A DNA stretch of 64,000 bases from Streptomyces sp. G-G2 (GCF_030063135.1 NZ_JASISO010000001.1:144977-208976), one strand, 5' to 3'. Shown: positions 17,797-27,602, counted from the first letter of the stretch. The notes: generated from the sequence alone by a model not told the origin. Numbers and translations are program-made.

Positions 17797-18893
17797 TCGC
17801 CGCCCTTGTGCCGCGCGTCGAACCCGGCGCCCCAGGCGGGGACGTCGGCGGGCCGGGCCGGATTGCCGGCCGGGCCTCCGGGCCCGCCGGGCAGCCCGAG
17901 GGCTCCGGGCGCTCCGGGCGCTCCGGGCGCTCCGGGTGCTCCGGGTGCTCCGCCCGGCCCCGGCGGCCCGCCGGGACGACTGCCGGGCGCGTGGGCGTGG
18001 TACTCGACCGAGTCGGCCGTCATGCGCATGAACGCTTCTTCCAGTGAGGCCCGCTGCGGGCTCAGTTCGTGCAGCACGATCTGGTGCTGCGCGGCCAGCT
18101 CGCCCAGTTGCTCGGTGCTCATGCCGTCGATCTCCAGGCAGCCGGTGCCCGGGACGTCGATCGCCGCGATGCCCGCCTCGTGCAGGACGTCCTTGAGCCG
18201 CTCCTGCTGCGGGGAGCGCAGGCGGACGTAACTGCGCGAGTTCCGGTGGATGAAATCCGCCATCGAGGTGTCGGCGAGCAGCCTGCCCTGACCGATCACG
18301 ATCAAATGCTCAGCGGTCACTGCCATTTCACTCATCAGATGGGAAGAAACGAAGATCGTCCTCCCCTCGGCGGCCAGACCCTTCATCAGATTGCGGATCC
18401 AGAGAATTCCCTCGGGGTCCAGACCATTGACGGGTTCGTCGAACATCAGGATCTCCGGATCACCGAGCAGTGCGGAGGCGATGCCGAGCCGCTGCCCCAT
18501 GCCGAGTGAAAATCCTTTGGACTTCTTCTTCGCGACCGCCGACAGTCCGACCAGGTCGAGCACCTCGGAGACCCGGCGCTCCGGGATCCGGTTCGACTGG
18601 GCGAGGCACAGCAGGTTGTTGTAGGCGCTGCGGCCGCCGTTCATCGCTTTCGCGTCCAGCAGCGCACCGATGTATTTCAGCGGTTCCGGCAGATCCCGGT
18701 AGTGCTTGCCGTCGATCCGGACCGACCCGCTGGTCGGGTTGTCGAGGTCGAGCATCATGCGCATGGTCGTGGACTTCCCGGCCCCGTTGGGGCCGAGGAA
18801 GCCGGTCACCACCCCCGGTCTGACCTGGAAGCTGAGGTTGTCCACGGCGGTCTTCGCGCCGAATCGTTTGGTAAGGCCCTCAAGCTCGATCAT
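17793..18893 (-). CDS. ABC transporter ATP-binding protein (pair 2), collagen-like tail
   Basis: A 366-residue ABC ATPase with Walker A GPNGAGKST, signature SLGMGQRLGIA and Walker B ILMFDEPVNGLDPEG. The domain at about 220-300 has SPQRASLEEAFMRMTADSVEYHAHA, shared with its paralogue. The C-terminus (about 300-355) is a collagen-like Gly-x-y run (PGAPGAPGAPGAPG), coded by the 9-bp repeat at 17901-17954. It heads the operon with its permease. From memory the arrangement matches S. coelicolor SCO5392-SCO5395; transported molecule unknown. Confidence 0.93.
   Translation of the reverse strand: MIELEGLTKRFGAKTAVDNLSFQVRPGVVTGFLGPNGAGKSTTMRMMLDLDNPTSGSVRIDGKHYRDLPEPLKYIGALLDAKAMNGGRSAYNNLLCLAQSNRIPERRVSEVLDLVGLSAVAKKKSKGFSLGMGQRLGIASALLGDPEILMFDEPVNGLDPEGILWIRNLMKGLAAEGRTIFVSSHLMSEMAVTAEHLIVIGQGRLLADTSMADFIHRNSRSYVRLRSPQQERLKDVLHEAGIAAIDVPGTGCLEIDGMSTEQLGELAAQHQIVLHELSPQRASLEEAFMRMTADSVEYHAHAPGSRPGGPPGPGGAPGAPGAPGAPGAPGALGLPGGPGGPAGNPARPADVPAWGAGFDARHKGGE
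17901..17954 (-). repeat. Six 9-bp units coding the collagen-like tail
   Basis: Units of GCTCCGGGC/T recur every 9 bp across 54 bases; each encodes Gly-Ala-Pro. Copy number probably varies between strains. Confidence 0.8.
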
Positions 18894-18911
18894 GCGGCCA
18901 CGCTAGAACGA

Positions 18912-18956
18912 GCCAGGGCCCTGCGCCACCTCAAAGAGGCGACACAGGGCCCTGGC
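18912..18956. terminator. Terminator hairpin downstream of filP
   Basis: GCCAGGGCCCTG (18912-18923) pairs with CAGGGCCCTGGC (18945-18956), with an inner CGCC/GGCG stem. It lies between filP and the ABC operon on the same strand. Confidence 0.8.
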
Positions 18957-19029
18957 CCACGGGGTTTCGCTACCGGCGAGTACCTTCTGTCAGGTTCAAC
19001 CGGTTGGCGGTAGGGGTGCCGACGAGGTG

Positions 19030-19968
19030 TCAGCGGCTCTGCTGGGCCGGGACACCGCGGGTGACCGGCTCGTCGTCGATCGGGGAACTGGCCGCGGCCA
19101 CCGCCGCGCCGGTCAGCGTCGCGAGCATCTCGCGGACGTTGGTCAGCTGCGCGTTGATGGAGTCGCGGCGGTTGGTGAGCGCCGCCAGCTCGCGCTCGGA
19201 CTCGCTGCGGATGCGGTCGGCCTTGGCGTTGGCGTCGGCCACGATGTCCTCGGCCTGGCGCTGCGCGGTCTCCACGGTCTGGCGGGCGCGGCGCTCGGCG
19301 TCCGTACGGAGCTTCTCGGCCTCCAGGCGCAACTGCTCCGCGCGGTGCTCGATCTCCGCGAGGCGCTTCTCCGCCTTGGCCTGGCGGCCCGCCAGGTCGC
19401 GCTCGGACTGCTCGCGGCGCTTGGCCAGGTTGGTCTCGAAGTCCGCGGCGGCCTGGGCGGCCTTGGCGCGGGTCTCCTCGAAGAGCGCGTCGGCCTCCTC
19501 GCGCTTGGAGGCCGCGTCCTTCTGGGCCTCGGAGCGCAGGGTGGCGGAATCGCCCTTGGCCTTCTCGACGATGCGGACGCCCTCGTCCTCCGCCTTCGTC
19601 TTGCGGTCGACCGCGAACGACTCGGCGTCGTTGCGCACCTGCTGGGCGGCCGACTCGGCCAGCTCGCGGTGCTGCTCGGCCGCGCGGCGGGCCTCCTCGC
19701 GCAGGTCCTTCGCCTCCTCCTCGGCGAGCCGCAGGATCTTCTCGACCCGGGCGCCGAGACCGGCGTACGACGGCTCGGCGTCGTTGACCTGGGCTTGGGC
19801 GTTCTGCGTCTCGAGGTGGAGTTCCTCGATCCGCTTCTCCAAGGAGTTGATGCGGGACAGGGCGCTGTCACGGTCGGCGACGATCTTGGTAATGCGGTCG
19901 TCCACCTGACCGCGGTCGTAACCACGCCGCACGAGCTCGAAGCCGAAGGGTGAGGAAGTGTCGCTCAT
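19030..19968 (-). CDS. filP: Coiled-coil cytoskeletal protein FilP
   Basis: FilP is an intermediate-filament-like protein that forms a stiffening network behind the hyphal tip and interacts with DivIVA and Scy. It has 312 residues. The N-terminal FGFELVRRGYDRGQVDDRITKI (about 8-29) resembles the DivIVA/cellulose-binding-protein head; residues about 30-285 are almost unbroken Ala/Glu/Arg heptad/hendecad coiled coil; the tail is short (PIDDEPVTRGVPAQQSR). The length agrees with the S. coelicolor protein from memory. Old annotation: cellulose-binding protein. Scy lies directly upstream on the same strand, 194 bp away. Confidence 0.95.
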   Translation of the reverse strand: MSDTSSPFGFELVRRGYDRGQVDDRITKIVADRDSALSRINSLEKRIEELHLETQNAQAQVNDAEPSYAGLGARVEKILRLAEEEAKDLREEARRAAEQHRELAESAAQQVRNDAESFAVDRKTKAEDEGVRIVEKAKGDSATLRSEAQKDAASKREEADALFEETRAKAAQAAADFETNLAKRREQSERDLAGRQAKAEKRLAEIEHRAEQLRLEAEKLRTDAERRARQTVETAQRQAEDIVADANAKADRIRSESERELAALTNRRDSINAQLTNVREMLATLTGAAVAAASSPIDDEPVTRGVPAQQSR

Positions 19969-20162
19969 GGGGTTCCTGTCGAATGAGACCGATGAGGTGC
20001 TACGTGAGGTGTTAAGGGGAATCCTAGGCGCCGGAGCGGCGTGTCATCGAGTCAATCCACGTTTGATCTGCACAATGACACCCCTTTTGAGTGGCAAGGC
20101 GACAGAATGCTTGTCACCCGTTCGCTTGAACCTCCATGAGGAGCACACATCTTCAGCACCGG

Positions 20163-23100
20163 CTAGCCCTCTGACGTCTTACCACCCGAACGTGCGGAAC
20201 CTGCCGACGCTCCCGCCTTCACTCCACCCGAGGCCGAACCGCCCCCGGGCTTTGCGCCACCCGAAGGTGCCTCGAATGATTCCAACGCCTCAAGTACGTC
20301 CTGGACACGGGAGATCTCCGCCTGAATGTCCTCGCGCCTGCGCACCAGGACCTCCAGCTCGCGGCGCCCCTCGTCCACCAGTTGAGCCGCCTCGGCCGTC
20401 GCCTCCGAGCGGATTCCCTCGGCCTCGCGGACCAGTTCGGCCTTCTTCTGCTCGGCCTCCTTGAGCAACTGCTCGGCCTTGCGGACCGCGGCGATCCGGA
20501 CCTTGCCCGCCTCGCTGCTCGCGTCCGACACCAGCGCCTTGGCCTTCGCCTCGGCCTCCCGGCTCTGCTCGGTCGCCGCCTTCACCAGCTTGTCCACGCG
20601 CTCACCGGCCGACCGCATCTGCTCGGACGACTCCCGGCGGGCCCGCTCGTGCAGCTCCTCGACCTCGGCCTCGACCCGGCCGCGCAGCTCCTCCGCCCGC
20701 TCCCTTATGGCCGACGCGTCCGTGCGCGCGCCCACGAGCAGCTCGTCCGCGTCCGTACGGGCCTGCTCCACCACCGAGTTGCCCTCGACGGTCGCCTCCG
20801 AGGTGATCCGCGCGGCCTCCTTGCGGGCCGCGTCGACCATCGCGTCGGCCTGCTCCTCGGCCTGCGTGGTGGCGGCCAGCGCCGCCGCCTGCGCGTCCGA
20901 CGCCAGCTTCTCCGCCTCCGAGGACGCCTCCGAGATGAGCCGGTCCACCTGCTCCGCGGCCTCGCTGCGGCGCTTGTTGGCCGCCTGCCGGGCCTCGTCC
21001 AGCAGACGCTCCGTCTCCGTACGGGCCTCCGTGCGCACCCGCTCCGCGTCGGTGGCCGCCTCCGCCTTGACCCGCTCCGCCTCGGCCCGGGTCCGGGTCG
21101 AGTGCTCCTGCGCCGACGCCAGGGCCTCGGACGCCTCGGTGCGCAGCCGTTCGGCCTCCACCGCTGCCTCGCCGACCGTGCGTTCGTTGTCCTTGCGGGT
21201 CAGCTCCGTGAGCTTCGCCGCCTCCGCCGAGGCCTCGCCGATGAGCCGGTCCGCCTGCTCGGCCGCCTCGGACCGCAGCCTGTTCGCCTCCGCGCGCGCA
21301 TGGTCCAGGGTCTGCTCGGACTCCCGCTCGGCCGACGCCAGCGTCTCGGCCGCCGCCGCCGTGACCCGCTCCGCCTCCGCGGTGGCCTCGCCGATGATCC
21401 GGCCGCCGTCGGCGCGCGCCTCCTCCAGGGTCCGGGCCGCCTCGGCGGTGATCCGCTCCGCCTCCGCGGTGGCCTCGCCCACCAGGTGGTCCGCCTGCTC
21501 GGCCGCGGTGGTCCGCAGCTGCCCGGCCTCGGTGCGGGCCTCGTCCAGGAGGGCCGCCGCCTCGGCGCGCAGGGCGTCGGCCGCGACCGTCGCCTCGCCG
21601 ACCGTGCGTTCGTTGGCCGCGTAGGTCTCCGCGGTGAGCCGCTCCGCCTCGGTGGCGGCTTCGCCGATCAGCCGGTCGGCCTGTGCGGCGGCCTCGGTGC
21701 GCAGCCGTCCTGCCTCGGTACGGGCCTCGTCCAGGGTGCCCGCCGCCTCGGCGCGGGTGGCGTCCGCCGCGGCCACGGCCTCGGCGGTGAGCCGGGCCGC
21801 CTCCGCGGTGGCCTCCTCGGCCGTCAGCGCGTTCGCCGCCAGGGTCCGCGCGGTGTGCGCCTCGGCCTGCTCGGTCGCCTCGGTGACGATCCGTACGCCC
21901 TCGGCGCGCGCGGACTCCAGGGACTCCGCCGCCTCGCCGCGGATCCGGTTCGCGTCGTCACGGGCGTCGGCGCGGGTCCGCGAGGCGTCCCGCTCGGACG
22001 CGGCCAGCGCGTCCGAGACCTCGGTGCGCACCCGCTGCGCGTATTCGGCGGTGTCCGCGCGCAGCTGCTCGGACTCGGCGATCGCGTCGCCCACGGTCCG
22101 CTCGGCCAGCGCCTTCGCCGCGTCCGTCTCGACCCGCGCCTCGCCGCGGATCCGGTTCGCGTCCTCGGTGGCCCGCTCCCGCTCCGCGTACGCGTCGGAG
22201 CGGACCCGGTCCGCCTCCTCCTGCGCCTCGGTCCTCGTGCGCTCCGCGGAGTGCTCCGCCGCGCTGCGCAGCCCGGCGACCTCTTCGTCGGCCTGCTCGT
22301 GCAGCCCGGCCACGGCGTCGCGCACCTGCCGCGCGGTGGCCTCGGCGGCCGAGACCACCTCGGACGCGCGCCGCTCGGCCTCCTCGGTCAGCCAGACCGC
22401 CTCGGCGGTGGCCTCCTCGGAGCGCTTGCGGGCCTGCGCGAGGAGTTCCTCGCTCTGCTCGCGGGCCTGCGCCCGCTCGCTCTCGGCCTCCGTACGGGCC
22501 GAGGTGAGGGTCTCCTCGGCCTCCCGGCGGCGCCGGGCGGCCTCCTCCTGCGCGGCGGCCAGCGCCTCGGCGGCCTCCGCGGCGACCCGCTCGGCCGCGG
22601 TCTTCGCCTCGGCGCGCAGCCGGTCCGCGGTCTCCTGGGCCTCGGTGCGCAGCCGCTCGGCCTCCGTCTCGGCCTCGGTGCGCAGCCGTACGCCGCTCTG
22701 CTCGGCCTCGGCGCGGGCGCGCCCGGCGTCCTGCGCGGCCTCGGTGCGCAGCCGCTCGGCCTCGGCCTCGGCCTGCGCCTGGAGGGTGCGGATCCGCTCC
22801 GCCGCCTCGGCGCGCAGCCGGTCGCTCTCCTCGGTGGTCTCGCGGCGGACGTTCTCCGCCGCCGCGCGGGCGTCGCGCAGCGTCTGCTCGGCGCCCGCGA
22901 GCCGCCCCTCGGCGTCCTCGTGCAGCCGGACCAGCTCGGTGTCCGCCTCGGCGCGCTTCGCGGACAGGGCCCGCTCGGTCTCCTCGCGGCGCGCGGCCAC
23001 GGCCGCCTCCGCCTCGGCGTACAGGGCCTCGGCCCGCTCCTCGGCCTCGGCGCGCAGCCGCTCGGCCTCGGCGCGGGTGCGCTCCAGGGTCTCCTCGGCC

Positions 23101-24662
23101 TGCTTGCGCAGGGTGGTGGCGCGCTCGACGGCCTCGCCGCGCACCCGTTCGCTCTCGGCGGAGGCCCCGCCGCGCAGCTCGTCCGCGTCGGCCTTGGACT
23201 TGCCCAGCAGCTCCTCGGCGGTCCGGGCCGCCTCCTCGATCTGCTGGACGGCCTCGCGGCGGGCCTCGCCACGGATCCGCTCGCCCTCGGCGACGGCCTC
23301 GGCGCGCAGCTGCTCGGCCTCGCCGCGCAGCCGCCGGGCGTCCGCCTGCAGCTCGACCGTACGGGCGCGGTACTCCTCGGTGTCGTCCTTCGCCGCGCCC
23401 TTCAGCTCGTCGGCGGTGGCCGCGGCCATGGCGCGCAGCCGCTCGGCCTCGGCCTCCGCCTCGCCGCGGATCCGCTCGGCCTCCTCTGAGGCGGCCCGGG
23501 TGGTCGCGCGGGCGTCCTCGGACGCCTTGTCGAGTACGTCCTCGGCGGCGCGCGCCGCCTTCGCCAGCTGGGCGGCGGTGTCCTCGGCGGCGGCCGTACG
23601 GGCCTTGTCGCCGGCCTCGGTGGTCACCCGCTCGACCTCGCCGCGGGCGTCGGCCAGCAGCTGCTCGGCCTCGGCCTTGAGGACGTCGGCCTCCTTGGTG
23701 GCCTCGCCGACGAGCCGGGCGACCTGCTCCTTCGCGGTGCGGGTGCGCTGCTCGTTGACGGACTCCACCGACGCGAGCTGGCGGGAGGCGCTCTCCTTGG
23801 CCTCGCTCAGCAGCCGCTCGGCCTCGGCGCGGGCCTCGCGCAGCGCGCCGTCGGCGTCCTGCACCCGCTGCTCGGCCACCCGGCCGAGGTCCAGGGTCTG
23901 CTGCCGGGTCTGTTCCGCCTCGGCGGAGGTGGAGGTGCGCAGCCGCTCGGCGTGCTCGGTGGCCTCCTGGGCCTGCGCGGAGGCGGCGGTCAGCAGCCGC
24001 TCGGCCTCCTTGCGGGCACGCAGCAGGGTGGTCTCGGCCTCGGTGCGGGAGGCCTCGGCGTCGGCGGTGAGCCTGCGGCGGGCCTCCTCGGCGAGCCGGG
24101 CGGCCTCGGTGCGGGCCGCGTTCAGGGCCTGCTCGGCCTCGGCGCGGGACTCGTCCATGAGCCTGCGGGCCTGGGACTCCGTACGGGCGCGCAGCTGCTC
24201 GGCCCAGGCCACGTTCTCGTTGACGTGGGCCTCGACCGTCTGGCGACGCTCGTTCAGCTCCTGGTCCAGGCGCTGACGCCGGTTGACGGCCTCGCTGTGC
24301 AGCTCGGCCTGCAGGCGCGCCTGGTGCTCCGCGTGCTCCTGGAGGATGCGCTGGGTCTGCGCCCGGGCGTCGCGCAGTTCGCGCTCGGCGTCCGAACGCA
24401 TCTGGTCGGCCTGGATCTGGGCATTGCGGAGCAGCTGCTCCGCCTGGTAACCCATGTCCGCGCCGTCGTAGGCGGGGCGGGACGCGAGACTGCGGCGCAC
24501 CTCATGGAGCTTGGCGCGCAGCACCTCGACCTGGTACCCCAGGTCCTCGGCGTGCTGGACGGCCTTCCCGCGCTCCTTCTTCAGCCGCTCCATCTCGGCC
24601 TCGAAGCGCGAGAGATGGTCGACCTCGGCCTGATGGCTCTCCTGGCTTTCGTAGCCCCGCAC
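20163..24662 (-). CDS. scy: Polarisome coiled-coil scaffold Scy
   Basis: Scy organises the tip-organising centre with DivIVA and FilP and sets the number of hyphal tips. From GTG 24662 (MRGYESQESHQAEVDHLSRFEAEMERL) it has 1499 residues; an in-frame extension to 24818 exists but its sequence does not look like the family. A short N-terminal coiled coil (about 15-60) and the GYQAEQLLRNAQIQADQMRSDAE segment lead into a continuous Ala/Glu/Arg coil. Repeats are visible: EAAEQADRLIGEAS and EAAEQVDRLISEAS start 102 residues apart, twice the known 51-residue period. The tail (last ~35) is Gly/Ser/Lys-rich. S. coelicolor Scy is about 1326 residues from memory, so this one is longer. Confidence 0.95.
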   Translation of the reverse strand: MRGYESQESHQAEVDHLSRFEAEMERLKKERGKAVQHAEDLGYQVEVLRAKLHEVRRSLASRPAYDGADMGYQAEQLLRNAQIQADQMRSDAERELRDARAQTQRILQEHAEHQARLQAELHSEAVNRRQRLDQELNERRQTVEAHVNENVAWAEQLRARTESQARRLMDESRAEAEQALNAARTEAARLAEEARRRLTADAEASRTEAETTLLRARKEAERLLTAASAQAQEATEHAERLRTSTSAEAEQTRQQTLDLGRVAEQRVQDADGALREARAEAERLLSEAKESASRQLASVESVNEQRTRTAKEQVARLVGEATKEADVLKAEAEQLLADARGEVERVTTEAGDKARTAAAEDTAAQLAKAARAAEDVLDKASEDARATTRAASEEAERIRGEAEAEAERLRAMAAATADELKGAAKDDTEEYRARTVELQADARRLRGEAEQLRAEAVAEGERIRGEARREAVQQIEEAARTAEELLGKSKADADELRGGASAESERVRGEAVERATTLRKQAEETLERTRAEAERLRAEAEERAEALYAEAEAAVAARREETERALSAKRAEADTELVRLHEDAEGRLAGAEQTLRDARAAAENVRRETTEESDRLRAEAAERIRTLQAQAEAEAERLRTEAAQDAGRARAEAEQSGVRLRTEAETEAERLRTEAQETADRLRAEAKTAAERVAAEAAEALAAAQEEAARRRREAEETLTSARTEAESERAQAREQSEELLAQARKRSEEATAEAVWLTEEAERRASEVVSAAEATARQVRDAVAGLHEQADEEVAGLRSAAEHSAERTRTEAQEEADRVRSDAYAERERATEDANRIRGEARVETDAAKALAERTVGDAIAESEQLRADTAEYAQRVRTEVSDALAASERDASRTRADARDDANRIRGEAAESLESARAEGVRIVTEATEQAEAHTARTLAANALTAEEATAEAARLTAEAVAAADATRAEAAGTLDEARTEAGRLRTEAAAQADRLIGEAATEAERLTAETYAANERTVGEATVAADALRAEAAALLDEARTEAGQLRTTAAEQADHLVGEATAEAERITAEAARTLEEARADGGRIIGEATAEAERVTAAAAETLASAERESEQTLDHARAEANRLRSEAAEQADRLIGEASAEAAKLTELTRKDNERTVGEAAVEAERLRTEASEALASAQEHSTRTRAEAERVKAEAATDAERVRTEARTETERLLDEARQAANKRRSEAAEQVDRLISEASSEAEKLASDAQAAALAATTQAEEQADAMVDAARKEAARITSEATVEGNSVVEQARTDADELLVGARTDASAIRERAEELRGRVEAEVEELHERARRESSEQMRSAGERVDKLVKAATEQSREAEAKAKALVSDASSEAGKVRIAAVRKAEQLLKEAEQKKAELVREAEGIRSEATAEAAQLVDEGRRELEVLVRRREDIQAEISRVQDVLEALESFEAPSGGAKPGGGSASGGVKAGASAGSARSGGKTSEG

Positions 24663-24842
24663 AGCGCGGTCCCATCCGTCCCCTGGTCGCAAGCTCACTC
24701 CCAAATGAGCATCGTCCGCCCGCTGAACGACGCCCCCGGGGAATGGTGTCAGATGCCGGTACGAGACCCGCAGGCCCCGACCCCTCTGCGCCCCCAACCC
24801 CGGCCGAGCCACCCTCACTCTACCGGCCGGGGAATCGGGCGG

Positions 24843-25271
24843 TCAGTGCTCCGGGGTGGCGGTGACCAGTTCCGTCAGGACGCCGTGGCAGTCCTTGGGG
24901 TGCAGGAAGGTGATCCGGGAGTCCATGGACCCCCTGCGCGGCTCGTCGTAGAGGACGCGGACGCCCTTGCCGCGGATGGCCTCGGAGTCCGCGTCGACGT
25001 CGGCGGTGCCGAAGGCGATGTGGTGCACGCCCTCGCCGTTCTTGGCCAGCCACTTGCCGACCGCGGAGTCCTCGCGGGTGGGTTCCAGGAGCTGGATGTA
25101 GGAGGCGCCGCCGTCGGAGGTGCCGTTGATCTTCAGCATGGCCTCGCGGACACCCTGCTCCTCGTTGACCTCGGAGTGGAACACCTCGAATCCGTACGTG
25201 GCACGGTAGAACTCGACGGTCTTGTCCAGGTCGAAGCAGGCGATCCCGATGTGGTCGATTCTTGTCAGCAT
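24843..25271 (-). CDS. mce: Methylmalonyl-CoA epimerase
   Basis: Interconverts (2R)- and (2S)-methylmalonyl-CoA, linking propionyl-CoA carboxylase to the B12 mutase. The ATG at 25271 gives 142 residues, the usual size. It is a VOC-fold metalloenzyme with metal ligands in RIDHIGIACFDL and GEGVHHIAFGTADV and a C-terminal Glu in GVLTELV. It is divergent from the thiolase-meaB genes across a 136-bp intergenic region. In-frame extension upstream of 25271 runs antisense to the thiolase gene and is not real. Confidence 0.95.
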   Translation of the reverse strand: MLTRIDHIGIACFDLDKTVEFYRATYGFEVFHSEVNEEQGVREAMLKINGTSDGGASYIQLLEPTREDSAVGKWLAKNGEGVHHIAFGTADVDADSEAIRGKGVRVLYDEPRRGSMDSRITFLHPKDCHGVLTELVTATPEH

Positions 25272-25407
25272 GGGACCAGTGCACTCCGGAGGAGGGCCGT
25301 CACGCAACGTGCCAGCGATCACACCCACTGCCCGGTGACGGGGCGGGTACCGCTCAGTACATTCGGGTAAACCCTCGTTCACTCCTCTCATCAAGGGGCT
25401 GTGCCTC

Positions 25408-26628
25408 ATGTCCGGAACGAACAACACCACTTCAGTGATCGTCGCAGGGGCCCGCACGCCCATGGGGCGGCTGCTCGGCTCGCTGAAGTCCTTCTCGGGT
25501 GCCGACCTCGGTGGCTTCGCCATCAAGTCCGCGCTGGACCGGGCCGGAATCTCCGGTGACCAGGTGCAGTACGTGATCATGGGCCAGGTGCTCCAGGCGG
25601 GCGCGGGCCAGATCCCCGCGCGCCAGGCCGCGGTCAAGGCCGGCATCCCCATGAACGTGCCCGCGCTCACCATCAACAAGGTGTGCCTGTCGGGCCTGGA
25701 CGCCATCGCGCTGGCCGACCAGCTGATCCGCGCCGGAGAGTTCGACATCGTGGTCGCGGGCGGCCAGGAGTCGATGACCAACGCCCCGCACCTGCTGCCG
25801 AAGTCCCGCGAGGGCTTCAAGTACGGCGCCATCGAAATGCTCGACGCGATGGCCTACGACGGTCTCACCGACGCCTTCGAGAACATCGCGATGGGCGAGT
25901 CCACGGAGAAGCACAACACCCGCCTCGGCATCGAGCGCGCCCCGCAGGACGCCTTCGCGGCCACCTCCCACCAGCGGGCCGCCGCCGCCCAGAAGAACGG
26001 GATCTTCGAGGCCGAGATCACCCCGGTCGAGATCCCGCAGCGCAAGGGCGACCCGGTCCTCTTCGCCCTGGACGAGGGCATCCGCGCGGAGACCACGGCG
26101 GAGTCCCTGGGCAAGCTGCGCCCCGCCTTCGCGAAGGACGGCACCATCACCGCCGGCACCTCCTCGCAGATCTCCGACGGCGCCGCCGCCGTGGTCGTGA
26201 TGAGCAAGGCGAAGGCCGAGGAGCTCGGGCTGGAGTGGATCGCCGAGATCGGCGCCCACGGCAATGTGGCCGGACCCGACAACTCGCTCCAGTCGCAGCC
26301 CTCGAACGCGATCCAGCACGCCCTCAAGAAGGAGGGCCTGGAGGTCGCCGACCTCGACCTGATCGAGATCAACGAGGCGTTCGCGGCCGTCGCGGTGCAG
26401 TCAATGAAGGACCTCGGCGTGGACCCGGAACGGGTGAATGTCAACGGCGGCGCGATCGCCCTGGGCCACCCGATCGGCATGTCCGGCGCCCGTGTGGTGC
26501 TGCACCTGGCGCTGGAGCTCAAGCGGCGCGGCGGCGGGGTCGGCGCGGCCGCCCTCTGCGGCGGCGGCGGCCAGGGCGACGCGCTGATCGTGCGCGTGCC
26601 CGTTTCCGGTACCGGCTCGAAGGCGTAG
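25408..26628 (+). CDS. Acetyl-CoA C-acetyltransferase (thiolase)
   Basis: Condenses or thiolyses acetoacetyl-CoA. The 406 residues carry the nucleophile Cys93 in [11 protein letters not shown], the catalytic His in [18 protein letters not shown] and the second Cys in [13 protein letters not shown], plus [17 protein letters not shown] 25408 has AAGGGG-like sequence upstream. meaB begins 11 bp downstream, so the two form an operon. Context with epimerase, MeaB and IcmA suggests a role in short-chain acyl-CoA supply for polyketide or ethylmalonyl-CoA metabolism. Confidence 0.95.
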   Translation: MSGTNNTTSVIVAGARTPMGRLLGSLKSFSGADLGGFAIKSALDRAGISGDQVQYVIMGQVLQAGAGQIPARQAAVKAGIPMNVPALTINKVCLSGLDAIALADQLIRAGEFDIVVAGGQESMTNAPHLLPKSREGFKYGAIEMLDAMAYDGLTDAFENIAMGESTEKHNTRLGIERAPQDAFAATSHQRAAAAQKNGIFEAEITPVEIPQRKGDPVLFALDEGIRAETTAESLGKLRPAFAKDGTITAGTSSQISDGAAAVVVMSKAKAEELGLEWIAEIGAHGNVAGPDNSLQSQPSNAIQHALKKEGLEVADLDLIEINEAFAAVAVQSMKDLGVDPERVNVNGGAIALGHPIGMSGARVVLHLALELKRRGGGVGAAALCGGGGQGDALIVRVPVSGTGSKA

Positions 26629-26639
26629 GTGCTGATCGC

Positions 26640-27602
26640 ATGACGACGGTGGACGTTCCCTCGCTGGTGGCCCAGGCCCGGGAGGGCAGGCCCCGGGCCG
26701 TGGCCCGGCTGATCTCCCTGGTCGAGGGGGCGTCCCCGCAGCTGCGCGAGGTGATGGCGGCCCTGGCCCCGCTCACGGGCGGCGCGTACGTGGTGGGTCT
26801 GACGGGCTCGCCCGGGGTGGGCAAGTCCACCTCGACCTCGGCGCTCGTATCGGCGTACCGGCGTGCGGGCAAGCGGGTCGGGGTGCTGGCCGTGGACCCC
26901 TCCTCGCCCTTCTCCGGCGGGGCGCTGCTCGGCGACCGGGTGCGGATGTCGGACCACGCCTCCGACCCGGGGGTCTACATCCGCTCGATGGCGACCCGGG
27001 GGCACCTGGGCGGCCTCGCGTGGTCCGCGCCGCAGGCGATCCGGGTGCTGGACGCGGCGGGCTGCGACGTGATCCTCGTGGAGACCGTCGGCGTGGGCCA
27101 GTCGGAGGTGGAGATCGCCTCCCAGGCGGACACCTCCGTGGTGCTGCTGGCCCCGGGCATGGGCGACGGGATCCAGGCCGCCAAGGCGGGCATCCTGGAG
27201 ATCGGTGACGTGTACGTGGTCAACAAGGCCGACCGGGACGGCGCGGACGCCACGGCCCGTGAGCTGAACCACATGCTGGGCCTGGGGGAGTCCCGGGGCC
27301 CGGACAGCTGGCGGCCGCCGATCATCAAGACGGTGGCGGCCCGCGGCCAGGGCATCGACGAGGTCGTGGAGGCCCTGGAGAAGCACCGGGCGTGGATGGA
27401 CGAGCACGGGGTGCTGGCGGAGCGGCGCACGGCGCGCGCCGCGCGCGAGATCGAGACGATCGCGATCACCGCGCTGCGGGCCCGGCTGGCCGACCTGCGC
27501 GGCGACGCCCGCCTCGACGCGCTGGCCGCGCGGGTGGCGGCGGGGGAGCTGGATCCGTACGCCGCCTCGGACACGCTGCTGGCGACGCTGACGGAGGCCT
27601 GA
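26640..27602 (+). CDS. meaB: MeaB-type GTPase chaperone of B12 mutases
   Basis: MeaB (ArgK/MMAA family) gates cofactor loading and protects methylmalonyl- or isobutyryl-CoA mutase. 320 residues from ATG 26640. G1 motif GLTGSPGVGKST (about 53-64), the VDPSSPFSGGALLGDRVRM switch region, G3-like VETVGVGQSE and the NKAD base-recognition motif (VVNKADRDGA) are all present; the C-terminal dimerisation helices follow. It is the second gene of the thiolase operon. Its likely client in this window, icmA, is 13 kb away. Confidence 0.95.
   Translation: MTTVDVPSLVAQAREGRPRAVARLISLVEGASPQLREVMAALAPLTGGAYVVGLTGSPGVGKSTSTSALVSAYRRAGKRVGVLAVDPSSPFSGGALLGDRVRMSDHASDPGVYIRSMATRGHLGGLAWSAPQAIRVLDAAGCDVILVETVGVGQSEVEIASQADTSVVLLAPGMGDGIQAAKAGILEIGDVYVVNKADRDGADATARELNHMLGLGESRGPDSWRPPIIKTVAARGQGIDEVVEALEKHRAWMDEHGVLAERRTARAAREIETIAITALRARLADLRGDARLDALAARVAAGELDPYAASDTLLATLTEA

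Noticed and set aside
17901..17954. Short tandem repeat considered as a CRISPR array
   Set aside because: Units are 9 bp, contiguous, without spacers, and coding; no cas genes are present.
20382..23489. 1035-codon open frame on the plus strand across scy
   Set aside because: Antisense shadow of the Ala/Glu/Arg-rich scy repeats in high-GC DNA; the product is a low-complexity Gly/Leu/Arg sequence with no family features.
24663..24818. Upstream extension of scy by 52 codons
   Set aside because: The extended peptide has no coiled-coil or family similarity, and GTG 24662 matches the remembered N-terminus of Scy.
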